DNA of 64,000 bases from Glandiceps talaboti (Eukaryota > Hemichordata > Enteropneusta > Spengelidae): assembly GCF_964340395.1 (NCBI RefSeq), contig NC_135561.1, forward strand, positions 11,751,461 to 11,815,460, written 5' to 3'. Numbering within the stretch: the first letter of the stretch is position 1; every line of letters starts with the position of its first letter. Positions 15,078 through 27,510 of the stretch are shown in pieces. Position numbers and translations under genes: made by a program. The notes beneath the pieces are model-generated. The model worked only from the letters and a program-made list of their open reading frames with translations, searched no databases and was not told the origin of the DNA.

Positions 15078-15469
15078 GTTGGGTGAGGGCGAGTATTAGC
15101 ATTCATCATAATTAGTTCAGCCCTCTGTCCCTCAGATAGAAAGTGGCACACGACATTACGACATACTCCTGCCAGTACTAGTTTAAATAACCAAATCACT
15201 GCAAAAAGCAAAAGAAACTAAAAAGAAAAAGGGAGAAAACAAGTTTCGAACACTTGGTTGATGTGTGTTTTACCAAACCTAAAAAGTAACTTTCCTAAAT
15301 TTGGGGTTTGTATTTTACACTATTTACAAATAATTATCTGTGTAGGTTAAATGATTGCGATGTCTCACAGCTAATATTGTGATAAGGACATCAGTGTATA
15401 CATTGCTACATATTGCTACTTTGTATGCAGACATCCATTGTTACACCAAATATGTACAGTACAAAAACA

Positions 15470-15800
15470 GTGCAAAATTGGCAACATTTCATTGCTATGT
15501 TGTGAATCGTATCAAAATTGCAACATTTCAGCTCTATGCCGTGAGCCTTGTTCAAAATTGCAAAGTTTTGTGTCTACGCTGTGAATCACGTCAAAATTGC
15601 AAAGTTTTGTATCAACGCTGTGAATCACATCATAATTGCAACAATTTGTAGCTAGGTTGCAAATCCTGTCAACATAGCAACATTCCATAGCTATGTTGAC
15701 AACACTGTCAAACTAGGTAGCAAATCATTTAGCTATGTCTTGTGAAGCGGCAAAATTGCAACATTTATTAGCAACTTTCGTGGTATCAGTTAAATATTGC
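15470..15800. repeat. Degenerate minisatellite of about 50 bp, roughly seven copies
   Basis: Copies of the form CAAAATTGCAACATTT..GCTATG.TGTGAATC recur at about 50-bp spacing and decay toward the right. It lies in the likely 3' UTR of the minus-strand E2F gene. Confidence 0.75.
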
Positions 15801-16379
15801 AACGTTTTCTAGCTACATAGTAGCATGCACTGAAAAAAATAAAACTGCCATATGGTCATTCCTATTTTGTGACGTGGGGTGAAAAACTAATAATTGGAAC
15901 ATTTCATTCCCATTTTGCAATACCCTAATAACTTGGTGAAGTTGAATACCTCGTACGTCTTCACAAAATATGTATTCTCTCTTATGTTGATAGTCTTCTT
16001 AGCATGACTTTTTTTAAAATTCAAAACCACAGTAGTCCAATATGGTGTCTTTTTGTGTACAACATTATAGCTGTATACTGAAGGGTGTATATCTTCTTTA
16101 TATTCCTACCCCTAAAAAGACCGGGTTTTACAACAGTATAAATTCATTCCCTTATAAGCACATTTTCAATCACTGAACTTCATCAGCCTGCATAGCACCA
16201 AACACAAATATATTGATGTGTGCTTCCAAACCGAGTAGAATTTGGAGTCGGATACACTGTGGGGCCACTTTTGGAATAACCTTCATGTACACTGCTGGGA
16301 AGTAAGACGTCCAGCCAACATAACATAACGACCCTTCTTTGGAAAGAGTTGCCCCTCGTTATAATACTTCGTCAGATAA

Positions 16380-16450
16380 CAAGGTATAAAAATCTTCCTT
16401 GTGATGCTTGGCAGTTGATAATGTTGCTATGACAACACTACTATGGAAAA
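16380..16450 (-). repeat. Decayed duplicate of the E2F C-terminal coding end
   Basis: On the minus strand this reads GCAACATTATCAACTGCCAAGCATCAC, close to the real last codons at about 16580-16620 (..GCAACATTATCAGCTGCCAAACATCAC then TAG). The offset is about 180 bp. The duplicate lies after the stop codon, so it is UTR, not protein. Confidence 0.75.
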
Positions 16451-16577
16451 CCTCTACAACCTTCACAGTTGGGAAAGTAATTGTCTATCCAACATTGCAT
16501 CCCTTGAATTTTTTTTTTAAAAATCTCCACGTTCTCCCACAAAGTTTTCATCAGATTCCAAGGGACAAAAAGTCACC

Positions 16578-19500
16578 CTAGTGATGTTTGGCAGCTGATA
16601 ATGTTGCCGTGGTAGCACTAATTCCTGAGGTGGTTGTAGATGTGTTATCAGCACTCCCCCATAGATCATAGGCATCAAACAAGTCCATCAGACCTTCGTG
16701 TTCAGCCAGAGAAAACGGGTAATCGTCCTCCATGATTGGCGGAGACAACTGTACAAATGGCATATCAATATCATCACTACTTGTGTGCTGGTCCTCCGTC
16801 TGTAGAAGTAGGGTTCGTTCTAAACTCAGAGGTGATATGTCGTCCTCGTCTATGGTAGCTGATTTCAGTGGGGGGTCACCTGTACAAGAGACAGCAAAAA
16901 AAAAAACATCTATGAAACTGGGCATGTTGCCATCCACACTGAGTCGGCTCAGATACAATGCAGGACCCACACTCATGCATTCCACTGAGTCCAATGCTTG
17001 TTTTGAGCTCTGGCTCTCACTTCAAATTCCCCCTTTATACTTTGTATTTGACAAATCAGAATAGCCCATCAGCTGACTGACAACAATGAAATGCCAAGAC
17101 ATGACAGATTTGTACATAATGGAGGTGGCAATCCAGTTGCTCAAATAGAGGTACATGTTTTTAACGAAATCTGTAAAATATGAACAAAAAACTTGACATT
17201 TTCATCAGCATTCATTCATGTACCTCTAGAAATGCCTGGATGTAAACTTCCGTCATCACAGACAGGTCATGAAAGTGGCAGAACTGCTAGGTGAGGAGAG
17301 GAACTTATTGATTATGATTCCAATGAGGAAGTTAACCTCCAGGGTCACACAAATGTCAAGTATCAAAATGGTGAATTCAAACTTACCTTTGAAGCTATTG
17401 GGTGAGGAACTTGTTGATTCTGATTCCGATGAGGAAGCAATGCTGCTACTGTCATTGTCAGAACGAGCCTCCTCAGGACATAGATAGACTTCTATCGGTC
17501 CCTTTGTACTTTTCAGCCAGATTTGAATACTCTACAACAAGACAAACAGCAGTGGCATGTTTTATTAGGGACTGGTTGATATGAAGCTGAGGTCAGAAGA
17601 ATCTATCTATGTTTTAAAACAACTTATTTAATTATGTACACAGTATAGAGAAATTACATCCTCTTTCCACATACAAACACTGAAAATATAGACGGGGAAA
17701 TCAAACATCTTTTTTTTCCTTTAAATTTATGATATTACACCACACAAACTTTCCAAATACCTCCTGAGGTATAATAAACAAAATACAACATACAGGACAA
17801 GTACAGTAGATTTGAAATACAGTAAGTAAAGCAAATCAAGCCTTCTTCTTGATCACATTTTAATCTGGTTGCATCAGCAGCAACCATGTATCTGTCAGCA
17901 TGTACCTCTCTTGTATGTTGACTGATATTTAGCTTATTGCCCAGTTATGAGGGCTCTAGTAGATGTCTATTACCCTGAGGACTGTTGCATAGCAACTCTT
18001 TCTCCCAAGGCTACACGCCAAGGATAATAGTTTTTACATACATGTACATAACAGCACAAAGGGTAATATGACATCTACTAGTGCCCAAATAAGGCCAGGC
18101 AATAAGTGTTTTATAACATGTCACATTTTCAGGCACATATTCTTTCTGTGGTCAATGCAAATCACAAATAAGACTCCTGTGACATTAGAAATAGGACCCT
18201 AGGGAAAATAAGTGCCCTCTGTATGCAAATTAAGGGTACTTGACCATCCCATGTGATGTGATCTGAGCCAATCACTGAAGGCTATATGAAATCAATATGT
18301 TATACATGACATTATTCTTACCTCTGTTGGGTCAGGCACTTCAAGTCTTGTTTCTGGTGGTGCCTTGATTGCAATAACTGTTTGTTCATTAAAACTTTTG
18401 ATTCCTCTGATGTCTTGGTAGGTAACGTAGGCATGCGTAAGAACGGTTAAGGTGCAAACATACACATCAATCAATTTATTACCAAGCAGGCTTACTTTCA
18501 AAATATAATTCCACATTTATAAATAATACCTCGAAAATGATGGTGGAGGGTGTATGGTTAGGAAGGAAAAAACGAGCAGACATGAACGTGTTGGGGATAC
18601 TTTCAAAATCAGAAATATATTTTTAATTGGCTTTGATGCCCTAGAAATGACAATTAATGTCAGAAGAATATTTCAACCCATATATAAATATATAAGGGGC
18701 TAGACAGCTCTCCAGGGAGGGTTTGCACAAAAGGAGAGTTTTCAATCAATGTCACCAAGTAATAATAATAATGTTAATAATGTTGGTTTCTTATATAGCG
18801 CTTTCCCACTCCGTGCTCAAAGCGCTTTACAATTATTACCCCTGGCTCGGATCAGAACAGCACAACGGCCCTTTAGTCTTCCTCAACTCCCCGGGGAGCA
18901 TACAATCCATTGCAGCCATTTAAGCGCATAGGATTAAAGCCTTCACATTGCAACCTACATCCTACCAGGTCCCCAGTTATACAGCTGGGTTGACTGAGGC
19001 ACAGTCGTGGTTCAAATCTTGCCCAAGGACTTTAGCCACTCAGAAACAAACAGCAGGCAGCGACGGGGCTCGAACCTGCAACCTGTAGATTCCAAGCCGG
19101 TCACGCTAACCATTCACCCATCATGACTCCACAGTACAAGAAAGGGTGTACTTTTTTATGATGAAGTGGTACGAGAAGGGGTTAATAAGCCCAGCATCAT
19201 CACCCCCCCAAAAAAACCAAAAAAACAAAAAAAAAACAACCAAAAACTTTGAAAACAGTTCATTCATTGTTGGGGTTCTAGGTATGCACAGTTACTCATG
19301 GAGATAGAGCCACCCCACCCCTACCCCCAAATTCTAAACATTGACTAACACTTAGTGTGTACAAATCATATATGTATTATAATATAGAAAGGATATCTGC
19401 CATTGCCAACATCTTCTGTTAACATTTTCAACTGCAGTGTACAACTCTTGATTAAGTCATCTAGTCGGTTTTCTTTGGCTTCTAAATCTACTAATTCTGA

Positions 19501-22500
19501 AAGAAAAGAAAACAGAAACCATATTAACGTCAATTTGATGGACACCTGAGAAAACGCTACCATGTGAAGTATTACATCAAACATAAGCCATAAATATTGA
19601 ATATACACCCAGGTCGTTTTACGTCACAACAACGTGTGTTTATGTCACTAGTTTTGCCGTGTACAAAATATGAGTCAAAATGGTCAAAATTACCATTACT
19701 TTCCCTGATTTTTTAAAAATATTACTCGCACTGGTATAATTATGTTATTCCCCAATATTTTCCTTCATTCAGCTGGAAAAATAGTTGTGACCTATGTGTT
19801 GTCACTACAACTCATAGTGACAAGGCCCCTTAGGTCAGTCACATTTTCCTTGGCTGAACGAAGAAAAATATTGGGGAATAACATCTAAAATGCACTAGTC
19901 ACCAATATCGCACTTGTCTGGTATACAAAACTACTAGTATACAAAAACATGGTTCTAAACAAAAGAATGACCCCATTTAATTTTTCCAACTCCACTGATA
20001 AGATGACACTAATCTGACACCATGGGATTCAAACATCGAAGTTTAAAGGCCAAGGTTTCAATCCCAGGTTCTCGCATTAGTGTTATCTTGGCAGTGGAGC
20101 TTTATGACTCCATCAATAACAAAGTAATAAAAAAGGCCATGGGCATCAAACATTGGGGTTTAACAGATTTCTGTGAATATCTTACCTGAATGCAAATCAA
20201 CAGTGTCTGCACTTATACTGCCCTCTTTGTTATTTGAGGCTAACGAATTCCCTGACCCTCTGGAAAAAAAAGAGAGCATTTTCTTTTATTTTTCCAGACA
20301 AAGTAAATTCATTCTGTTACAATGCTTCATTCATTTCAGTTGTTCACATTAATATTAATTTGCATATCATTAATTACACACAATTAGGGACCCCAGACTT
20401 CAAGTATTGTCTTGACTAAAACGAACTGCTGTTTGTTTTCAACTCGTCAATATGTAGCCAAGGACAGAGAACCAGGGTCAGTAGACTGTCCTACTTTTTT
20501 GGCTGGCTGGTGACTGAGTTACTTTTTTTAAAGTGGTCCCTTGATACAGGAAGTGATATATCACAGAGTCCCCAGGTAGACGATAAACGAACAAAGCCCA
20601 CATGGAGTGGTGTGATGTGCAGTAGTGAGACCATAGGGGTCAGCAATCAATGAGAACAAAAGGATGGCAATGCTGAATGTCAACCGAACAAAAGCACTCT
20701 CGGCAGTTCTCACGATTTAAGATTCACTGGAGTGGACTTCAACTAACCTACAAGGGTCATTAAACTGTCTGCCAATCAGATTCAATTTCATGTTTCTTAT
20801 GTACTATTATGTTTGGATGTAAAGAACTCTCCACTAGGCAGAGTGCCCTCTAATGACACCCAAATTTTGTTGTTGTGAGTGAAAATGATAAAAACTAGCA
20901 TTTCTAGCATTTCTTGTAAAGTCACCACATAATAAGAGATCGGGGAACACCAAATTTTAGTGTGTCACTAGAAATTGTGTGCGTCAGCAGCATGTCAAAT
21001 TGGCTTAGATGACACACTGCCACAAGGCTTACCCCAAAAAGGGAAACAAATACAGATTTTTTAAATGTAATATAAACTCATACAACAGAAATAAAATATA
21101 ACTATATTATTTCTCACAGCAATTCTTCTTTGATTTTAATAATGTATCTACTATCTAGGAAATACAAGAGTCGTTGAATGAAATGGGTTCAAATGTTTTG
21201 AAAAAAAAAGAACTTTTGAAAAAAAATTAAAAGCAAATAATAATATAATACATGATAAAAACAGTACGAATGAAAAAACTTAAACGCATTGAGAAAAAAA
21301 AATAAAACCAGACTTACTTCCATTCTATATTATTTTTTGATTTCTTGGCAATTAAATTAATTCCTTCTAAGACATTTGTGATGTCATAGATGCGTCTCTT
21401 TTGGACTTCTAAAACTTCAGCTGCATAATTTAAATCTAAAACACCCTCAGGAGCACTGCGTAGTAAGCCTACAAACTTCTTCGTTAGTAGACCCAGGGAG
21501 GTGTCGTATCTCGTCCTCTCTGTTGGTGACCGTGCTGTATGAAAAAAAAAAATTATTGACAATTTTTGATAAGTTATGGTATACTGCAAGGTAGTCATGT
21601 TCTTTGTTTTTCGCCAAGAGACTTTGCTGTCTGGTTGGGCAATGTTTTGCATACACAGTCACAAATACTTCCTTATTGGTTTGTGCTTGCTTCTATCAAA
21701 CAGAGCCAGTGAACACTAATAATGAAACAGGCAGTACCATCATCTTGATACTTGGATCAATAAACACAAACACACAAATGAAAACAAACTACATATAACC
21801 ATAGTCCCTCCACAATGTAACCACAGACCCTCCAGGGCTCGAAATTAACATTTTCTTTGGCAGTCCTAGTACTAGTAGGCTACCAGTTTCAGAAATTGGT
21901 AGCCCAAGGATGGTGACCTGTAGTTCGATATTCCTGAACTGAAAACATAGTTCCTCTATTTGTATGATTAAAATACTTTCATGTCCGTAAATCATTCCAT
22001 CCATCATCACACAATCAGTGGTAGCCTGAGTGGCCTATCAGCTGTAAATTATATGGTAGCCCCATGACCAGAATTGGTAGTCCATGGGTATGGGACTACT
22101 GTTAATTTCCAGCCCTGCCCTCTATGGAACACATTGTCAGCACTAAAGGTACTGAAATCTGTAGTCATATGAATTCTTAACGATATGTGGGTGACGTCAC
22201 ATTAGTTATGATGTCATTCTGTTGTCTTTGTTCAGTGCAGTGTTGGTATTTTATGTTTACACACTTAAACTTCATGCATATAATATACCAGGCTACTAAA
22301 CAGTGTGTTACGTTACTCCTACAATTTTGTATTCATTTGGAATGGATTGGCATGTCTGAAGAGTTGCCCTATCCACCCATATTGTAGTGTCGAAGACACA
22401 AATGCGTGTGATGCAGTATTGATGATGTCTGATGAAATGAACTCTAAATTGTAACGATATCAGTCCCTGTGGTCTCTCCTAGGAATTTCAACAAAACACC

Positions 22501-25139
22501 ATATGCTTTCCACCCTAGTACACGGTTAAAACAGCATTAAACAATATTACACATAATGATGTTTATAGACTAAATTCAACCATGTATACCCTACACAATG
22601 CATGGCTTAGTTTATGCAAATATATCTTTTATCCATGCCAACCAAAACACAGAAACAAACACACAATAGACACCCTATTGTGATCTTCAGAAAACATAGA
22701 AATCTCCATTAACATTCATTGCTGCTAGCAAAACAGTATTGTATATGTCCTAATAATAAAGAAATACCGAACAAGTTCATTCTAATCGTATCATGATTAA
22801 GTACTTCTTCAGATTGTCTGTTTGAAATTTATAAATTATTTCTGATGATAATTTTATCAGTTCATTAGAATTTGTTATCCTCTTTGTGTGAATGTTCTCA
22901 GTTAATATTATCATCAAGAATTTCATGGAAAAGAAACAGGTGTTTATTCCGGACCCAAAGGTACAAAATGAATATCTGCAAATTTTTTTTATAGGTAACA
23001 AAAATTACATGATTTCCTTCTACTGGAGTATAGATGTTGCTAACCTGTTACCCAGACCACGTTTCTAACAACCCTGTTTAGGTGCCAACCTGGAGTTTAT
23101 TCTAATAAGGGTCAAATCCCTACTGTGTGTATGTGCATACTGAAATATGCTCTGCTATGCATCACAAAAGATGCATTTTTATAGCCAGAACAGTCAACAG
23201 CTTGGAACTGCCTTACCTGTACCCCGGGGACTAGGTTTCGGCTTCTTTCGCCCTCCTCTTGGGCTCTTAAATCCATCATCCAACATGGCTGCCGTTACAT
23301 CGAGTTCGAGCTTCCTCTTTGCCTGAAAAAATTATAGATGATTTTTTTAACGATGTTTTAAGAATGCAGACATTCCAGTTGACCTTCTCTTGAGTAAATC
23401 ACTTCATCAACCGCTTTCAATATTACCTGCTAAGCTGTGAAGAATCAATGTACCAAAAAATTGTTTTGTTATGATCATATTTATTGATTCAAAAAAACAT
23501 TATTTGAAAGACTAATGCATGTTTCACATAAGGTAACATATGACCTGCAAATAAGCAGTCCACATCCTGCAATAAAACAGGCAGAAATTCCCACCTCGTG
23601 AAAAATCCCCCGACAAACTCAAACTGCAGGAAATCACTTACAAAACACCAATATGAAGTCACACATTCTTTGGTTCTATGAAAACCAGATACATTATCAG
23701 GACACCCGATGTCAATCCAGGGTCATACCACAATAATGAAGAGGAAATGACCCCATTTAACCAGCCAATCAAAATTCACATGCTTATGTCAAAGTTCAGC
23801 ATCCAAGGCTACGAAAGCATGGATCAAACTGGGCAAATTATAGCCTATGTGGCGAAATTCATAGACAGATATTTACCCCAGACACCAAAAACACCCAATT
23901 CAACTCTTTTTGTCTGTTTGTTTGTTTGTTTGCATGTGTGTGGTTTGAGAAATTCCTGAACCAGATTAATTGATTGATGGGCTGATCTTTCCAAGGCCAA
24001 CCATTTATCATGAAATTTATTTTAGCATAATAAATCGGAGGCTACATTATCATGATTACTATAGGATTTGTGCATTTTGTTATGTAATAGGGGATAAGCT
24101 TTGTCAATAGCAATGCAATCATGTCTGACTTAGCATTAGTCTACCTATATGCAGTGAATGACTAAAATATGCTATTTCAGTGGCTATGTAGGCAATGGTA
24201 TTTTCTACTACGAAGTACTGTTTATGTTTATACCATTTTTCATTTGGTGTATACAAGTTACGTGTATTGATCATGAAAATAGGTTTGCAATAAAATTATA
24301 GCATTTTCTCTACATATTGACAGCTGTATCATTGCAAAAACATAGCCAAAAACATGAAATTTTTTTTTTTTTTAAATGCTGTGGTGTTGGATTTGATTTT
24401 GAATAGTTTTCAATAAAATATTTCTGCGATGGGGTGAGATATATTTGCATTTAGGAACAAGAAGGATCCTGATTTGTCCTTTCTGAACAAATACCCTGCA
24501 TGCAGCCTATCAGCATGTCTTTTATATATGTTCTGGTACCACTCAAACCTCTAACTCCCCAGATTTGGGTTTTCACAATTTTCTCAACTCTCTTGTTGTG
24601 AATACGTAGACTGATGCTATTTCTTCTAAAATTGAGGGTATTGGTAGTCTTTAGAGGGTAAATGCCAAAAAAAAGCCTCAATATTGATTTTAAAGATATT
24701 TGGTTTCTGTTTTGATAGGCTGATACAAAAAACATAATAATCTGTGCATTACTGCAATTTTACATACCAACTGGGTACTGGAATGACACTAGGTTGGTTT
24801 GAATTTCATCATTGTGCTCTTTCTGTTGTATGTCCTTGGTTTAAATTTTACAATTTAATAGTAGAAATTCAAATATTTTCTTCTTGGCCAACTTTATTAT
24901 GATCAGTTTGGTAGAATTAGGTTATTTGATGTCATAACAAACAATTTACTCCAAAATGCCTTTGAAGAATATTCAAATCAACAGTGTCAACTTATGTACT
25001 AATAGACATGTTGTGTTGTTAGCCCTATCAGGCTGTGATGAGTGTTGGCTGATAACGTGGCACGAATGTCTGTATCTTATAGACTAATGTTCTGGTATCA
25101 GGGATTTGTTGTCATGGTAACATGCCTTCCTAAGTTCCA

Positions 25140-25183
<44 letters not shown>

Positions 25184-27510
25184 GTATATATAAATGTGGT
25201 GAAACGACCCACACATTTTCTAATTTTCTAAATGTATTCCTCAAGCTGACAGAGAATAAAGCGAACACATATCTATGTTGGGATAAAACCAGTGAAATGT
25301 TTTCTTAAGAAGGTACATGTGTGGTTTTGTTCAACTTGTTACTGCATAACTAACACATGTAAATTGGACCTCACAAAATACCCCATGCCACTCTATTCTT
25401 CTTTCAGATCAAAAGTGAAAGGAACTCCAAGCAGTCATTTTAGCACCCTGTTGGCATGTATAATATGCATGATAGAAAGAGTACACAGGCCCTCATGAAT
25501 TATACTGTGAGAACAAAACCTGACTGTGGCTGTGAAATAAACTCCTGCTCCAGTTAGCACATGGTCACACTTTATGCTCCAAAGAAATGGGTTGTGTACA
25601 TTGTAATTAATTCACCTGTTTAAAGTTTGTCACCTGTTCTACAAATTACTAGGGTATGACTTGAGATTTCAGGGCTAGCAGGATTCCAGGACACATAGCT
25701 AGGCTAATTTCAACAAGCAAAGGTTAGATTCAAATCAGATTCTTACATGTAGCCCCCCCCCCCCCCCCCCCCCCCATAAGTTACAGGAAATTGAACAGGA
25801 ATTTGTAACGTTTACCTAGAAACATGTGACCAATGGAAGATTCATCTGGTTATATTTATGCAGATTAGTTTGTTTAGAGGATGTTACTTTCAATTTTGGA
25901 GAAAACTGAAAAAAAAATGGTGGTTGCACATGGCACACTTTTTGGATCAACCAGAAGGTACAATCATACATGACCCCTAATGTATGGCTTTATTCTTGTT
26001 AACCTCCATTCCTGCATTTGAAGTAGTTCCATTTTTTAACATGGTAGTTCAGTTCTGTACCTCCTTCTCCCAGATCTGATTTGGGTGACATCATGTTCAT
26101 TTCTCAGTCCTAATTACACAAGAAGTGTTGTCAATTTCATATCCTTCAGTTTCCATTGATCAATTTCCACACACAAACAAATTCTTAACATGCTATCAAC
26201 AAAATAACACACATGTTCTTAAAAAAGAATCAAGTATGTTGAAATTCAATTTGTAATAATTACTATTACGAAACATTTCCAAAAAGGTTGCCAGCAAAAT
26301 TACATTCCCATTTCAAATTCCTTTGTCAGTTTGTGTTCTTAAGGTTTGAAATTCTTCAGCATCACTGTAACATAGCAACTTGATGCAGTTGTGTTTAAAA
26401 TTGCTTATTTCTCCCTCTCTTCAAATTATAGAAGTTAAAAAGTATTACTAGCTGGGAACTTATTTATTTCTAAAATCTTGAGATGACAAAAAGAAATGAA
26501 AAATCCTTTGTTTTCGAAAATTTGCTAATTTGCATACGGCGGGAAACAAGTTCTAAACAAGCAGGCCAAATGATGCTTATGGGCGGAGACATCACAGTTA
26601 TGACAGCCAGGCCTAGTCACATAAACAGTTGTTGGCTATTACTCCAGATCTTTATCACTGGAACAAATATAGCGCGCGAGATTATCGCATGTCCGAACAG
26701 ACCCTTTAAATAATCAAGTTACGACAAGAATCAAAATTCCGAGGGAAAAATTGTGAAAATAAAATGGGTATTTCTGAAAGATGCATACAAATGTGTGAAT
26801 ACTTCCTTTTCTAAAGCGGTTGGTTACCAAAACAAAGAAAGGAAGACCGCAAACCAAAACCAGCTGCAAACAAAGACAACCAATTCCAAGATCGAAAAAG
26901 CAGGGCTAAACCAGCGTCACATTTAGGGACATGTTGCAGCAAGTTTTAAATTCCTTCTCGCTGTACAAACTGTTTACTACAAATTTAAAGAGACTGGTTT
27001 GCGGAGCAAAAGTTAAACGAATTGTAGCGTTATTCTGCAATTTTAATCGTGATCATGAAAACTGCAAGTGAAAGTGAAAAAAAAATTAGAGACAAAATTA
27101 TAAAATTATAATATCCTGTTGTCCCATATTCGAAATTATTTTCTACATTAATTTGGGGTTTGCATTAAAAAGACATTATTTGATTACGGTTTTTTGAAAA
27201 AATAAAAAAAAGATGAGCAGAGAGAAGTTTTTTTAATTCTGCATACCTGAGGAGGTCGTCCGACTGTGGGTTTGGTAACCTTTGTTTGGAAGTCCGGCGT
27301 ACAACCGATTTGACCAAGGACTTGTTGTTGCTGCAAAGTTTTTGTGTTACGGGCTTCTGATTCGAGCACACGGGTCATTCCTTGAGCCGTGAGAATTTCT
27401 GAAACCTGGCCATAGCTTGCTGTTACTAGAGTTGGTGGTCTTTTCTGAATAGGAATTGTGGCTGGCACAGCAACGCGACGAACTGCTTGCAAGGGTTGGC
27501 CTCTTGGCAT
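16578..27510 (-). CDS. E2F3-like: E2F1/2/3-class transcription factor
   Basis: Cell-cycle transcription factor that pairs with DP proteins and is restrained by the pRB pocket. Minus-strand exons: 27510-27247, 23322-23217, 21534-21318, 20259-20186, 19496-19397, 18436-18322, 17531-17387, 16879-16578; 1323 nt, 440 aa (human E2F1 437). In order: a Gln-containing N-terminus; cyclin A-docking motif AKRKLELD (89-96); winged-helix DNA-binding domain (about 127-196) with [12 protein letters not shown]; leucine-rich dimerisation helix (about 221-250); marked box (about 255-315, [28 protein letters not shown]); and the C-terminal pRB-binding core [17 protein letters not shown] (393-409). Cyclin A motif plus pRB core exclude E2F4/5, E2F6 and E2F7/8. 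Intron 5 is AT-AC U12-type. An in-frame TGA precedes the chosen ATG. I cannot choose among E2F1, 2 and 3; invertebrates usually have one ancestral copy. Confidence 0.96.
17291..17336 (-). repeat. Decayed duplicate of the E2F exon 7 end inside intron 7
   Basis: On the minus strand CTTCCTCATTGGAATCATAATC and AATAAGTTCCTC match the exon 7 Ser-rich stretch (CTTCCTCATCGGAATCAGAATC, AACAAGTTCCTC) at about 17402-17442, offset about 107-111 bp. In the exon frame the copy has a stop (TAA), so it is not an alternative exon in that phase. Confidence 0.75.
17933..18108. mobile_element. Short foldback element in E2F intron 6
   Basis: TTATTGCCCAGTTATGAGGG..CTAGTAGATGTC.ATTACCCT on the left is the inverted match of AGGGTAATATGACATCTACTAG..CCAGGCAATAA on the right. 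The inverted repeats are about 45 bp around a centre of about 85 bp. Non-coding. Confidence 0.75.
18437..19396 (-). other. U12-type AT-AC intron in E2F
   Basis: Minus-strand intron with donor GGCAG|ATATCCTTTC, an exact minor-spliceosome AT-AC start. The branch site CCTTAACC (18452-18445) lies about 10 nt before the terminal CTTAC|G. No AG lies between the branch site and exon 6, so a GT-AG reading fails. With this intron the protein reads ..[16 protein letters not shown].., which lines up with human E2F1 ..TDSQRLAYVTCQD. E2F genes are known U12-intron hosts, so conservation is expected. Confidence 0.93.
18749..19135 (-). mobile_element. tRNA-derived SINE
   Basis: Read on the minus strand it starts with a tRNA-like head. 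The A box TGGTTAGCGTGACCGG is at 19112-19097 and the B box GGTTCGAGCCC at 19076-19066. A body with ACTGTGCCTCAGTCAACCCAGC follows. The tail contains AAAGCGCTTTGAGCAC and AAAGCGCTATATAAGAA, ending in an ATT-rich repeat. Such tails are widespread in marine invertebrate SINEs. The clear A and B boxes suggest a fairly young copy. It lies within the AT-AC intron of E2F. Confidence 0.88.
19607..19886 (-). mobile_element. Family B foldback repeat, copy 2
   Basis: Same element as at 6468 but inverted. Tail first (CGTTTTACGTCAC..ACTAGTTTTGCCGTG..TTTCCCTGATTTTT), then the foldback pair GTTATTCCCCAATATTTTCCTTC and GAAGAAAAATATTGGGGAATAAC. Its inverted repeats are the best preserved of the four copies. 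In E2F intron 4. Confidence 0.8.
19989..20101. mobile_element. 113-bp foldback element in E2F intron 4
   Basis: TCCACTGATAAGATGACACTAAT at the left and ATTAGTGTTATCTTGGCAGTGGA at the right are inverted repeats of 23 bp with a few mismatches. A related end (GTTAGTGTTATCTTATTTATAGTGCCAG) occurs near 36483. Confidence 0.7.
21834..22125. mobile_element. Inverted-repeat element in E2F intron 2
   Basis: AGGGCTCGAAATTAAC on the left pairs with GTTAATTTCCAGCCCT on the right (14 of 16). The interior has several GGTAGCC/GGCTACC pairs. Similar AGGGCT(C/G)GAAATTAAC ends are common in aquatic animal genomes. No clean target duplication. Confidence 0.65.
25141..25178. repeat. (AT)n microsatellite
   Basis: Uninterrupted alternating A and T of about 38 bp in the first intron of E2F, likely length-variable. 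A poly(C) run follows at about 25753-25775. Confidence 0.95.
26538..26546 (-). promoter_or_regulatory. E2F consensus site in E2F intron 1
   Basis: GGCGGGAAA, the reverse complement of TTTCCCGCC, matches the TTTSSCGC consensus. It is about 700 bp inside the first intron of the E2F gene itself. Alone this is a short motif and could be chance; it gains weight from the pair at 27788-27808. Confidence 0.45.

Larger units (their letters stand above)
11101..16577. other. Convergent intergenic region with 3' UTRs and repeats
   Basis: No coding exon was recognised. The left part should be the ADAT2 3' UTR, with AATAAA at 11780-11785 as candidate poly(A) signal. The right part is probably the 3' UTR of the minus-strand E2F gene; TTTATT at 12717-12722, AATAAA on the minus strand, is one possible end. 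It also holds G-rich degenerate tandem repeats (about 12430-12680), a foldback element and a degenerate minisatellite. Confidence 0.6.

Noticed and set aside
19066-19112. tRNA gene
   Set aside because: A and B boxes are present, but no intact cloverleaf; it continues into a SINE body and tail.
24451-24735. 94-residue minus-strand open frame in E2F intron 1
   Set aside because: No recognisable domain, and it sits in AT-rich intron; not needed by any gene model.
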